Assembly (NCBI GenBank): GCA_025435555.1
Contig: JAIWWG010000055.1
Span: 1-64,000 of the forward strand
DNA: 64,000 nucleotides
Direction of reading: 5' to 3'
Origin: Chytriomyces cf. hyalinus JEL632
Taxonomy: Eukaryota > Chytridiomycota > Chytridiomycetes > Chytridiales > Chytriomycetaceae
The notes below the pieces were generated by a model. The model saw only the letters and a program-made list of their open reading frames with translations, did no database searches and was not told where the DNA came from. A program made the position numbers and the translations under genes. This document shows, piece after piece, positions 52,265 through 63,727 of this stretch (position 1 is its first letter; each line of letters begins with the position of its first letter).

Positions 52265-52890
52265 TTATTTTGAACAATTCTTGACAAGGACATCGACCAA
52301 CTGTTGAAAAGGCGGTTCAAAGAAATGATCCTCGTCCACGATTTCAAAGTACTGATTCTTGGGCCCAAGACTCTGCGCCACGCGTCGCTGCTCCTCAATC
52401 GGCACAAGCGAGTCCACGGCACCGCCAAACTGGACAATGAACCCGCAGTTGCGTTGGATGCCCTCCCAGTCCCACCCACCGTCGAAATACCCAGACGCCG
52501 CCTCACCTTCATCGCCAAGCGCGTTATCGTATGCAGCCACGATCACAATACCCTTCACGGGAAACTCTTCGGCGTATCTCAGCGCTGCAACTGCGCCTGA
52601 CGAGTGTCCGACAATGACCGCTTCGCTGTTGCATCCCATTTTGTTTTGAATGTGTGGGATCCAGATGCTGCGTTTTGCGCCGTTTGGATCGGGCATTCCG
52701 TATGGACCTGTGGGATTCATGCAGTGAGTTGTCTATTCCATGGGGCATGAGATTGGTGTGTACCAGGCATGACCACGTCAAACAGGCCCGTGTCTTTCAG
52801 CGCCGCCTCAGACCATCCGTAGAAATTGAAGCCAGAAATGTCGCCGCCACAGCCATTTCCAGGCACAATCAGCACCCGCGTCTTGCCCAT
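52265..52890 (-). CDS. RBBP9/YdeN-family serine hydrolase
   Basis: Exons 52890-52764 and 52707-52265, about 189 residues. The nucleophile elbow is V-G-H-S-S-G-A, within a small alpha/beta-hydrolase of the RBBP9 family. The start (R-V-L-I-V-P-G-N-G-C-G-G-D) and the late D-x-x-V and D-H-F-F-E-P motifs provide the Asp and His of a triad. The substrate is unknown. The stop codon lies close to the decayed CFAP relic on the same strand. Confidence 0.8.
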
Positions 52891-52932
52891 TTTATAAAGT
52901 AAACAAACCTATAAAATAAATAAATCGGAGAC

Positions 52933-53721
52933 ATGTCGTTTTTGCGCCGCTTCACAGCCGACGACCTGTTCTCGTTCAACAACATGTAACTGCAGCTTCG
53001 AATCAACACACAAATGCCGGGGAAGTTGATGTCGCATGCTCTCCAGCAATCTCGATCCTCTCACAGAGACATACAACATCTCGTTCTACCTGGGGTACCT
53101 CGCGCAATGGCCAGACTACTTTGTCATGGCTCAGTCGGCCTCAGAGGCACGCATGGGATACAGTTACGTTGTCTTTGTGTTTTGGCTTTTGGATTCAAAA
53201 GCTGAGACTTGCGCTTACTCTATGTTTGATCTTTCACAGTCATGGGCAAGGCTGAGGGCGATGGAGAGTTGTGGCATGGGCATGGTAATCCGATTTTATG
53301 CATGGACCTGATGAAGCTCTGTTTGATCCCCAACACGTCAACATTAGTCACGGCACTGACAGTGGCCCCCGAATACCGGCGCATGCAACTCGCAAAGCGA
53401 TTAATGGATGTTCTCGAACACATTAGCGACAAGATGTACAACGCGTACTTTGTCGATCTGTTTGTGAGGGAGAGCAACAGCGTTGCCATTGGAATGTACA
53501 CGCAATTCGGATATTCAATTTATAGAACAGTGCTTGGATACTATAGCGGTAGCGGGGACTCAGAAAATGCGTATGGTGGGTTTGATTTCTGCTTCCATGA
53601 TATTCGAGGTGTCCTCTGATTTGTGTTTATAGACATGCGGAAGGCGCTTCCTCGGGACAAGCTCAAAAAGAGCATCATTCCTCTCAAACATCCTGTGAAA
53701 CCAGAGGATTTGGAGTGGTGA
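52933..53721 (+). CDS. NAA20: N-alpha-acetyltransferase NatB catalytic subunit
   Basis: Exons 52933-52985, 53047-53162, 53240-53284, 53348-53575 and 53633-53721. Family hallmarks are clear: F-T-A-D-D-L-F-S-F-N-N-I-N-L-D-P-L-T-E-T-Y, G-Y-I-M-G-K-A-E-G, W-H-G-H-V-T-A-L-T-V-A-P-E-Y, Y-F-V-D-L-F-V-R and A-Y-D-M-R-K-A-L. In the acetyl-CoA loop, R-R-M-Q-L-A has Gln where human NAA20 has Gly. NatB acetylates N-termini starting Met-Asp/Glu/Asn/Gln. It is divergent from the hydrolase gene; the start codons are 42 bp apart. Confidence 0.92.
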
Positions 53722-53854
53722 TGATTTGCATCCAGAAAATAATAAAACTTGTGCACGCATCTGCGCACAAGGTTTGATCAGTGTACTGACAGTGTATTTC
53801 TTCACATGCGTCCATTCCAGCACCCAAACGAAAAGCTAACAGCGGTTCCTCTCC

Positions 53855-54614
53855 TCAAACGGATGCGTACTTTTTGATCCATTCCTGACATGTTTTTTCG
53901 TACTGAGCCCGGTTCGTGTTCATGGCTTCGGCAACACTTGTATTGATGGCATCATCTGCATTGGGCTCCGCAAGAACCAGAACGAGCGAGTTTAAAATGT
54001 CTGCAATCTTGTTACTTGGTTTCCAGACCTGTCCAGTACGAAAAAATCACGTCAGTACTATTAAACACTATGGCACATGAGGAAAAACAGCCGCTTCACT
54101 CACGTCAGGCTTCAGGACTCCGATGCAAATTGAACCGTCTTCATCGACATTGGGGTGATAGATTTTCGTCACAAATTTGACCTGCAACAAAATGGATTTC
54201 ATCATCAGCAAAAGTTGCAACAACGCAAGAACCAGCCAATCTTAATGGATCGTGGGATCACACAGAATGCGTTCGCTCGAACTGGAAAGCATTCACAACA
54301 AAACAAAAAAGGATGGGCGGACTTGCCTTGGGTGGTTTAAACGGGTAATCGCTGGTAAAGACAAGAGCAACTGTGAATTTACCGCCTTGATACGGGCTAT
54401 TTGCCTGGGCGGAAAGAAACCAGGCGAAACGAAAGATCACGCTTTAAGAGGTGCATTTTGGGATACCATGGGTCCCGACACAACAACGTACAGGTCCAAC
54501 AAGCTTCGCCTCCCAGTTGAGCAAGTCTGAGTCTGAAACAGGGCCAGTGGCAAAGTCTTCCGAGGGTGTGTTGGTCAGTTCGCCGAGCTCTTTTTGCAGA
54601 CGCTTTGAAGCCAT
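53855..54614 (-). CDS. ubiquitin-conjugating enzyme E2
   Basis: Four exons. The first is 54614-54492; the second (about 54405-54327) ends with a GC donor (GCAAGT). The third and fourth follow, with donor GTGAGT. The E2 fold is complete: P-Y-Q-G-G, Y-P-F-K-P-P-K, Y-H-P-N, then catalytic Cys in G-S-I-C-I-G-V-L-K, and V-W-K-P-S, L-A-E-P-N-A-D-D. Length about 148 residues. The I-C-I-G-V-L-K-P-D and W-K-P-S forms place it with UBC4/UBE2D-like fungal enzymes rather than UBC13 or SUMO E2. Confidence 0.88.
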
Positions 54615-54670
54615 TTTAATGGTAATAAATAAAATATTTCGAAAAAAGCAAGTTAAATAAGTTCGTGGAG

Positions 54671-57600
54671 ATGGCAACTGCTTCTGTGCAATCCGTGGCT
54701 GCAGCCATGGACGTGATGTACAACAAGAGCTCAAGCACGGCCGAGAGAAAGGGGGCCGACGAATGGCTGAGGGTGTTCCAGAAAGGGGTTGGTTTCATTT
54801 GTTATTTCCATCCTCATCTCGAGAAAGGCTCATGCTTACTCACTTCTCTGTCTCGATACCCACCCCATTGCGTTCATGCATCGTGTCATGGTGTTAGACG
54901 GACGCCTGGACTGTCGCTGATTCCATACTTAAAATGGATGCAAGTGTTGGTGTCGAAGTACTCGTGTTTGCTGCCCAGACATTGCGGCAAAAGGTGACAC
55001 GTTATTACAACCGATACCGTTGAATGCATTCTTGCTAACGAAAAAGGATTCCTAGACCAGATATGACCTATCGCAACTGAATCTCACCCAGCAGACCGCA
55101 CAACGCGACTCTCTCCTTTCGCTCGCAAGCAAGTATAAAACAGGCCCTCGCGCTGTGACCCGCCAGCTGTGTCTCGCTCTAGCAGCTCTTGCCGCCCATT
55201 TGTCTGCATCCGTATGGCCCGACCCAGTCGCGTCTCTCTTGGACGTATTTTACACGCCGGCAGATTGGCCGATCCTCGTTTCACTTTTGTCAGCAATGCC
55301 GTTCGAATTTGAAGACTCGACGACAGATTCCTCATTTTTTGATGCTGACCCCAATGCACATGGCAATTCATCTTCGCGAAGAGAGACTGTTATTTTCAGA
55401 AACTCTAATCGCGTTTTATTGGCTTTGATGACTATTCTGGAAAAATGTAAGATCGTGGGATTCTTGTTTCACGAATTCACTTTAAGCAGAATTTCGATAC
55501 CGATAGGTGACAACTCGGACCTTCTCAGACAAACTCTTGACTGTATCCGCGTCTGGATTGAATCTGGGGATATTTCCCTGGAAAAGATTGCAGCCACTGG
55601 TCTGATGCAGTTTTGCTTCTCCTGCGTTGCAAACCCAAATCAAGACGAGTCAGTGTTTGAAACAAGTATCGATGTCATTTGTGAAATCATTCGGCGCAGT
55701 GGCAGCAGACTCGCAAGTGCTCGCGGCGATCAAACCATCATTATGCCTCTTGTCGAAACCATTTATGCGGGCATTGTTGGACTGTCTCCCATCTTGAATG
55801 CTGCTGCAAATTCAAATGCAAATGAAGATCTGGACCAAGAGGAACGGATGCGGGGATTGTGTCGGTTGTATGTGAATGCTGGCGAATCTTACCTCAGTTT
55901 AATCCTGCAACACTTGGAAGCCTGGCATTCGATTGTGGAGGGCATTTTGGCATGTACCAGTGTCGCGGATCTTGAAATTGTCGCAATCACTTTCCAGTTT
56001 TGGTCAATCTTGACGGAGGAAGTCACATCTCCTGGTTCGGAACGCCTGAAACTCGTATTTGTGGATATTTACCGGCGTTTAAACGATGTCATGATTCATC
56101 ATCTTCACTATCCGCTGGATAACTCTTGGACAGCGGAGGAACGGGATGAGTTTCGCGAGTTTAGACACAACATGGGGGACGTTTTGAAGGCGTGCGTGTT
56201 GGTGCTTGGACAGGAAGAAGCACTCGCTCGGCCATATGCAATTCTGCAAAGTTTCGTTGTCGCCGATTCCGCGTCTTTGAACGGAACTGTTGCTGGAACT
56301 CTAAATCCAGATACTCCATGGCAAAAAATCGAAGCACCGCTCTTTGCACTCAGAACGATGGGTCGAAACATTCGAAATGATGAAGGAACTGTGTTACCCG
56401 TGATTATGAGCATGTTACCACAGCTGCCTGCACATCCCAAAGTTCGGTATGCTGCGATTCTCGTGATTGGGCGGTATGCCAGTTGGACGCGCCTGCATCC
56501 GGAATTTATACCCTATCAAATGACGTTTATTTCGAAAGGATTCGAAGATGTCGAGAGTGTTGGTGCTGCAAGTCAGGCGCTCAAATTTTTGTGTGATGAG
56601 TGTGGTGATGTGAGTTTTTTTTTCCATTCATTTGTTCAACCGACTGCTTTTCGATGTTAATCGTTTTTATGTGGATTCTGGACAGATGCTTGTGGACTAT
56701 CTCAGCCAACTTCATCCATTCTACATGAGCATCGGAAAAGTTTTGGATCGTCATGAACAAGTCGATGTGATAACCGCGTTGGCTCACGTCATCAAGCATG
56801 TGCCTGTCCAAAGTCATGATGCGAGTTATCCGGATATGCTCAAAGTGTTGGAAATGTTTTGTCTTCCCATTGCGCAGCGATTACACGAAATTGGAAGCAG
56901 TGTCGCGCCAGCTGGTGGATTCACGAAAGATTTACAAGTTGAAGTTTCAGGTCCGAATGCCTTTATCCTTGTTACTTGAAGTTTTAGTCTCAATGTCCTC
57001 ATATTTGACTTTGCAGAACTGATTGATCAGTTCTCTGTCTTCATTTACAACGCACAACCCGATATGTCCACCCTCCCAGCAACACTACCGCATCCATGCC
57101 TCACGCTCTTTACCAACATGTGGCCAGTGTTTGAATCTTTACTGCGCCTCCAAGATCCCAAAATCACCAACAGTGCGTGTCGATGTGTTGTCAAATGCGT
57201 TGAAGCTCACCGAGGCACGTTCAAGCCCATCGCTCAAGTAGTTTTGCCTACTCTTGCCGCCAATTTCGAAGCTACAAAGGTGACAAGTCTGCTGTGGGCA
57301 TGCGGTAAATGCGTCAAGCAGTTTGGAAGTGACGACGCGTTGGATGGAGATTTGATGCAGAGGCTGTGCGAGAGTGTCAGCGGGCCTGCGTTTGAAGTGA
57401 TTCGGGAGAGTAAGGGGAAAGTGGATCATGTTTCTGACAGTGAGTACATATTCTTTATTTGCAGCAATGATGCAAAAGAATCCGGTTTCTGACAAGTTTT
57501 TCTCTCTCAACAGTGGTAGAAGACTTTTTCATGCTTCTCAGCGCACTTGCAAACACGTGCCCATCTCATTTTCTGAAATCATCTCTTTTGGGCATGTGGC

Positions 57601-58230
57601 TACAATGCGCGATTGCTTGCATGCGCGTGCAACAGCTTGACGCTTGGCTTGCCGTTTACAGCGACTTTCTGAAATCCACACTCACCTTGGCATCAAACAA
57701 CTCGGCGCAACAAAACAAGCGAAACCCCCAATCACCGCAGCAGATTCCATTAAAGCACGAACCACTGTTAACACTCCTCCTGACAAACGGACTCGCACAG
57801 GAACTCATGAACGGAATCGTTCGTGGGATTGGATCTACATTTCCGTATCGAGAAGACTTGACGCAAGAGGAAGGAAGCGGTGCGAGTACCGTTGGATCGT
57901 GTGTGTTGAGCTTGAGTGATGTTGTTGCTCGTGCAGGTGGCAATGCAGATGGTGCTGCTGCTGCCGGACGTGGAGGGATTTTACTGGTTGGAAATGCGCT
58001 GCAAGGGATTGAAGATGAAAAGTTTTTGGATGCAGAGAAGGCTGTTTTTGCGGAAAAACTGGGAGTGTGAGAACTTTTTATTTTTTCCATTTACGCGTAC
58101 CTGATGCTAAGATATTGTCTTTGTTCTTTTCTGCAGAGCTTTGGATAAGCGAGATGTGCATCGGATTGATTCACTCATGCATGAGTACGGTGTCAAGTAC
58201 CGACGCAGAAATCATAACCGGAAAGGATGA
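54671..58230 (+). CDS. karyopherin beta of the TNPO3/Mtr10 group
   Basis: Seven exons (54671-54787, 54898-54993, 55056-56609, 56686-56950, 57017-57439, 57514-58066, 58137-58230) give 1033 residues in one frame, close to the usual length. The N-terminus has A-W-T-V-A-D-S-I-L, then E-V-L-V-F-A-A-Q-T-L-R-Q-K, the importin-N signature of this group, followed by HEAT repeats throughout. Mtr10 and TNPO3 import SR proteins; an SR-protein gene lies at 49357-50644, though linkage need not be functional. The gene is divergent from the E2 gene, with 56 bp between start codons. Confidence 0.88.
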
Positions 58231-58402
58231 GGCGACCTTGCATTTGTCTCTCATGTTCCGGTCCCTGTGGAATGGCTTGGCCTCGATTGGTGGACTTGTT
58301 GTTTGTGTGTGTGGTGGTGTGGATTTCAAATGGGTGATAAATAAAGTGCGTAAATATTCCAAAAAATGCAAAAATGAATTCGTCATTACAAATCCTCCCA
58401 AA

Positions 58403-60456
58403 ATGCCCGCAAACCAAACCAAGGCGCCAAAGAGAATCGCAGTGATCGTAAGCGCACACCCTCCTTCCCCATCTGTAGCTTAGAGTTAGCATACCAACAC
58501 GCTGTCTTCACAACACAGGGCTCCGGTGTTTCCGGACTTAGTGCAGCTTGGCTCCTGTCACAGCATACGCCCTTTGAAACACGCGTGTCGCTGTTTGAGA
58601 GCGGCGACTACTTTGGTGGTCACTCACATACTGTTGACCTGCATTCGCTCGACAACAGTGAGACTGTCGGTGTCGACACGGGCTTCATTGTCTGCAACCC
58701 AATTACCTGTAAGCACCACTTCTCAGTCATTGTTTTATCTCTTGCAAGGATGCTCGTGTTGACTAGATACCTGTTCTCATTCAGATCCAAATCTGCTTGC
58801 GTTCCTCGAATGCCTCAATGTCCCACTGCAGCCATCCGATATGTCTTTTGCCGTCAGCCGCAACGGCGGTGCCTTTGAGTGGAATGGAAACAACACAAAC
58901 ACGCTCTTTGCACAGCGCGAAAACATTTTCAACCCAGACATGTGGAAAATGGTGTCGCAAGTGCTTCGCTTTAACGAGCAGGCTGACAAGATTGCGCGCG
59001 AAGCCGATGATCTTGAATTTGACAGAAATGGAAATGTTCGCGAAGATGCCAAAGGTTTTTGTTCTATGATTTGTCCCGTCTTGATGGCACTTCTTTACTT
59101 ACCCTCCATATTTCTTTGACCAGCCCACCCTTACGCGAAAATGACGCTGGGTGAATTCTTTGAGCAGTTTGGATACTCAAAGTTTTTCTATCAAAACTAT
59201 ATTGTTCCGATGACGGCTGCTATTTGGAGCACACCTGCAAACATGACATTTGACAAGTTTCCCTTGCTCACCCTCGTTCGATTTATGCGAAACCATATTC
59301 TTCTGCAAGTTGACAACAGGCCCAAGTGGATGACTGTTGATGGGGGAAGGTAATTGAAAATTTGTTCCTAGCGGACTTTAGCATCTGTTAAAAAATCTTG
59401 ATTATCCCCAGTCGCAAGTACGTGGAAAAAGTCATCTCACAGCTGGCAGACACGCGCCTCAACACCCGAATCACTCGCGTCAAACGCTCTCTTGCGGATG
59501 GAACAGTAACCCTGACAGACTCCTACGGTAAGACTGAGGTCTTTGACCATGTAATCTTTGCCACGCATTCGGACCAAGCGCTGGCCATTTTGGGCGATGA
59601 TGCAACTGAAGACGAACGCGCAATCTTGGGATCTATTAAATTCCTGAATAACCGGGCTATCTTGCATCGAGATGAAAAGGTGAACTCAATCATTTTTGCT
59701 GGAACCGTCTGCTCTTAAGCTGATGTGTTAAATTGCTTCCTCAGTTGATGCCAAAGAGAAAACTAGCATGGGCCAGCTGGAGTTACCTGACCGAAATTTC
59801 GAACGAAACAGACTCTCAGAGCATGTGTCTCACTTACTGGATGGATAACTTGCAGCCGCACATCGATCCACGCAAGTTTGGAAATGTCTTTGTCACCATG
59901 AACCCTCTATTTGAGCCTGAGGCTTCCAAAGTGGTTGCTGAGTACGAATACACTCACCCATTGTATTCTCCAGAGGTAAAGCTCGCGTTTATGAAGATAA
60001 CATGAAGGAAACTGATTTGCTCCATCCCAGACAATTGCAGCTCAAGACTCTCTCAACACAATTCAAAACAATAACTTGACCACCTTCGCAGGTGCTTGGA
60101 CAAACTACGGGTTCCATGAAGACGGTCTCACTTCAGGCCTGCTTGCCGCCACATCTCTGGGTGCCATCTGCCCATTTGAAATCTCATTGAACGGCGGTTA
60201 CCCCACGCGCCGCGTTCCACCTTCTCCACCTGCATGGGCTGTGAAAGAGTTTGGTATCAAGCAATACGTTCCAGCAAAGCCGCGATTCGCCACGGACGAA
60301 GCGAGACAAGCGTTTTTAAAGAATGTGTTGGAAAACCACAGCATTGTGGGCAAAAAGAAGCAAGGTGGTAGCAATGGTGGTTTGGGTATGGCCACGGTTA
60401 TGTCTGCAGCAGTGTTGGTTGTTGCGATTGCGTCGGCTGTGTTTTATTTCAAGTAA
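58403..60456 (+). CDS. NAD(P)/FAD-dependent oxidoreductase with C-terminal membrane anchor
   Basis: At least seven exons; the first is 58403-58447 and the second starts at 58519, together forming the dinucleotide motif V-I-G-S-G-V-S-G. The next motif, G-G-H-S-H-T-V, is typical of flavin-containing amine-oxidase-type enzymes (COG2907 group). Further conserved segments are F-A-T-H-S-D-Q-A-L and Y-W-M-D-N-L-Q; near the end comes F-A-G-A-W-T-N-Y-G-F-H-E-D-G. The last 20 residues are hydrophobic (V-M-S-A-A-V-L-V-V-A-I-A-S-A-V-F) after a Gly/Lys linker, so a tail anchor is likely. Substrate unknown. Confidence 0.8.
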
Positions 60457-61012
60457 ACTGAACTTTTCGCTCTTTCTTTAACAAGTGTTCTGTGGGGATG
60501 CATATGGTGGGCATGGGGAATTTTCAGAGAATAGGAAACAGTGGTCATACTGGGGTAACATTTCCGTGCCAACAACTACTGCGAAAGACTGTGAAGTTCT
60601 CGCAATTTAGTGACGGGCAGATGCCTTTGATTGAAGTGTTGGAGAATTTACTGAAACTTTTTACAGGCAGATTACCGCTAATTTTTTGAGCTGTCAGTTC
60701 CACGGTTCTTTCCGCAGTTGTTTGAGACGCGACATCATACAAGCGGCGGGTTATGCTGAGAGCGTATTATAACGCGTTAAGATTATGAAATTGTTTGGAG
60801 TGGTGTTGCGGGCAGCGTCAGTCATGTGAATATGTATTCGTCTGACTGAAGGCCCTTGCGCGGTAAACGCACAGCAAGAATGTGGCGAATACCGATGGAA
60901 CGTGGTGCGTCACCGTGGATTCTGGTGATAGAGGACTGGATACTGTGAGAAAACGTCTGCTGTTTTTCAAGCAGCCGGGACAGGGGCAAGAAAGAATCAC
61001 CAAATGTGTAGT
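60457..61012. other. intergenic, no gene seen
   Basis: About 550 bp between convergent genes. It holds the relative of the 43266-43340 segment at 60664-60735 (CAGGCAGATTACCGCTAAT, CAGTTGTTTGAGACGC). Confidence 0.45.
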
Positions 61013-62011
61013 TTATTTGTGTTTCCTCGAAAGATGCGACAAGAGAATTCCAGCTGCCACGGAAACATTCAGAGAGTCAAGCGACCCCTTTCCCTCAAGC
61101 TTACGACTGTCCCCGCCAGGTATTAGCAGATGCGCGCTGCACTGGTTGGAAACAATCTTTCTCAAGCCTTCTCCTTCGGATCCCATCACCACAATAACAG
61201 GGGTATTAATGGCGGGCATATCCCAGCAGTTGAGCACTTTCGAAGGTGGAGCACCTGATCAATTTTGGGATGTTGAACGCGTGAGCGAATGGTGAGTTCA
61301 AGTCAATATGGTACCAATGTCAGTTCCAAAAACAGTCCATCCAGCTTCTTTCGACGCGGCAAGGAAAGACGGCAAGTTCTTTGTGGAATAGAGAGTTTCG
61401 AAGGATTCGAGTACGCCAGCCGAAGCCTTTGAAACGACAGGGGATAGCGGGGCTGTGTTTGTCGTCGTTGTAACGATACCATCGAGACCAAAAAACGAAG
61501 CGGATCTCAGGATAGCGCCCAAGTTCATGGGATCTCTGATGCTGTCAAGGGCAAGCCACAGAGGGAATGCCGGACTATCTGGGCGCTGCGTGAAATCGAA
61601 CGAAATTTCATCTTTGCCCCCAGAAAACGCATCGTAACAGCTTTCACGGGTATCGAACGCCCCGAGCGCGCGTAAACTCGTCAGCTGGATGGGAGATACC
61701 TCCAGAGCAAGCCCGTTGTGGGTGCTGGCCCCCGAGAGTGTTTTTGGGAGAGTGTAGTGGACCGCGCTGTCATTGTGTTGATTGTTCAATCAGACGATTT
61801 GAATCATGCGTATGTCGCCCCTTCTTGTGGGGCCGTGCGTTACTCTATCAACTCACACAGGACATGTCACTCACAGCTTGGCCGCACGGGCGAGAGACAC
61901 GGCAGCAGCAGCATGGGTCGAATTGCCTTCCGCGAACAGTTTAAACATGCGCCGACGCTGCGAAGAAAGAGCGGCAAGAACTGGTGCGCTTCCGTACAAA
62001 AGCTCTTTCAT
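61013..62011 (-). CDS. MRM1: mitochondrial 21S rRNA 2'-O-methyltransferase MRM1 (SpoU family)
   Basis: Exons 62011-61875, 61766-61315 and 61254-61013, with donors GTGAGT and GTACCA. Landmarks: Y-G-S-A-P-V-L-A-A-L near the start, H-N-G-L-A-L-E-V-S-P, then SpoU motif 1 (L-D-S-I-R-D-P-M-N-L-G-A-I-L-R-S-A), motif 2 (V-V-M-G-S-E-G-E-G-L) and motif 3 (S-L-N-V-S-V-A-A-G-I-L-L). These form the AdoMet knot. MRM1 modifies a Gly-loop guanosine of mitochondrial 21S rRNA. The N-terminus is shorter than in yeast and a clear presequence is not visible, so an upstream exon is possible. Confidence 0.85.
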
Positions 62012-62059
62012 TTTATTTACTTTTTTATATTAATACATTTACGCAATAAAATGAAACAA

Positions 62060-62545
62060 TTTCAACTATCGTATGGATGAAAAATAAAAACTCATCTGGA
62101 TAAAAAGACTTTCCATTCATGTGGATGAAACTGAGCACGCGAGTTCCAATGAGTTGAAACGTACTCGTGTACATGAAAGCATGGCAAGAAATAAGATTGC
62201 TTGAATCACTCAATATCAGATTGAGTATGCACATTTCAAATAAACACGCTGCTTCCTCTACACACTCATGTGCTCTGCCTCCACTGCGCAGTTCTATTTC
62301 ATACATTGCAATATCTTTGTTTATTCTTGTGGATACGGGTCCTTGCGTGTTGATGCGCTGCTCGGCTGCTGTCTGGATGCCATGACGTAGAAGTCAAGCT
62401 CATGTGAATGAGTTGACGCATTTCATGTGGATGAAAAAGGCTGGTTCAACTCATGCGGATGAGATAATCTCACTTTCATATCAACGCGCTTTATTCTATT
62501 CATCCACATGAGTGCTTCTGGCCTTCATACGGATGAGTTTTTGGA
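62060..62545. repeat. cluster of TCATNNGGATGA motifs
   Basis: Between MRM1 and the seven-helix gene, TCATGTGGATGA, TCATGCGGATGA, TCATACGGATGA, TCATCTGGATAA and GTATGGATGA-type words recur about seven times in both orientations (near 62070, 62090, 62117, 62428, 62452, 62499, 62527). Confidence 0.7.
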
Positions 62546-62608
62546 AAAATTTCATTCTTATTGCCCATAGTGCACACATTACTCTCGTTTTATCCCATGA
62601 ACAACCAA

Positions 62609-63550
62609 TCAAGACGCGACAGGAACCGGTTTCTTGGACGCTGCTTCGAAAGTGGCGGCCATCTTGACATTCGTTGTCTTGAAGCCGAGCAAACTGTCAA
62701 TCGTCTGCGGCACAAACGCGTTGCCCAGCTTCATCAGTAACAGCGCCACGTAACTCACCACAAGCACCGAGTACGAGCAAGCAAGGAAGATGAAGAAGTT
62801 GGTCTTCCGGAACACCAGCCCGACTCCATACAAAGTGATGGACATCGCAAAGAACACGATCGACGCTATCCCACACCAGGCAATCATCCCGTAAAACCGC
62901 TCCCCTTCCCCTTCCAGATCCTCAAGTATCCCACGCGTGTAGATGCAGAACGCCGTCAACAGCACGCCGTCAAAGACAACTGCCAGTATCGCAAACACAA
63001 GCGGCAATACCGTTGATGCCACAAACAGAATCGATGAAAACTGTGCGTCCAGATCCGTGCCATGCAGTATCGCGTGTGATAAACTCGGAATCGTTTCCAA
63101 CACTCCCATCAAAGGAATCCACAAAGCCAGGATATGCAAAAACTTGGCAGTTTTTGGCAGAAGCCGGCGGACAATGCTGGCACTGCGGTCCCAGCTGTAT
63201 CGGATTGCCAGCACTTCCATCAAGGCCGCGCACGCTGTCTGACCTGCGGCGCTGTACCGATATCTTGCAGACAAGTACTCAGCTTCAATAGTGAGATTGA
63301 GGCTGATGTGGAGCCCAACGAGCGAAGTGGCCATCAAAACGAGGTGAATATTTGCGCTCGTCAGAACGACTCGTTGCACAGGCCGATCCACAAGCATGAT
63401 GTACATCAAGTGCAGGAGCATACATAGAATGATAGCTGCGATCGACACAGTGGTCAGAAAGACAGCCACACGGTTTAAGTTGTACTTGTCTCCAGGCGGG
63501 GGTATATCCATAGCGCTTTCCTGATGTAAATCTGCAGCTGAGATTGCCAC
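62609..63550 (-). CDS. seven-helix integral membrane protein
   Basis: Single exon, 313 residues with about seven hydrophobic segments. The first follows L-N-R-V-A-V-F-L-T-T-V-S-I; loops are short, with H-I-S-L-N-L-T-I-E-A-E-Y-L-S-A-R between helices 2 and 3. The C-terminus is basic (K-T-T-N-V-K-M-A-A-T-F-E-A-A-S-K-K). Layout suits a GPCR-like or rhodopsin-type topology, but no ligand-binding Lys or DRY-type motif is evident. Family not recognised; role unknown. The promoter side faces the 3' end of the next gene. Confidence 0.7.
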   Translation of the reverse strand: MAISAADLHQESAMDIPPPGDKYNLNRVAVFLTTVSIAAIILCMLLHLMYIMLVDRPVQRVVLTSANIHLVLMATSLVGLHISLNLTIEAEYLSARYRYSAAGQTACAALMEVLAIRYSWDRSASIVRRLLPKTAKFLHILALWIPLMGVLETIPSLSHAILHGTDLDAQFSSILFVASTVLPLVFAILAVVFDGVLLTAFCIYTRGILEDLEGEGERFYGMIAWCGIASIVFFAMSITLYGVGLVFRKTNFFIFLACSYSVLVVSYVALLLMKLGNAFVPQTIDSLLGFKTTNVKMAATFEAASKKPVPVAS

Positions 63551-63727
63551 AATTTCAGATGAACTGGCGCTGACTAAACAAGCTTGCTAAATAAAACACA
63601 GCTACTGATATATCTGCTTTATTGAAGGAACAAAGAGAAACAAAGACATCCAGCTCGGCAACGAGACACTGCAAAGATGGGCCAGCTGTGAAAGACACGC
63701 CCGAGTTTCCCTCTTCAGTCGCGACAA

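Noticed and set aside
58468-58520. tRNA-like stretch (GTAGCTTAGAGTTAGC) in the first intron of the FAD oxidoreductase
   Set aside because: Only a D-arm-like part is present; no T-arm or acceptor stem follows before the exon.
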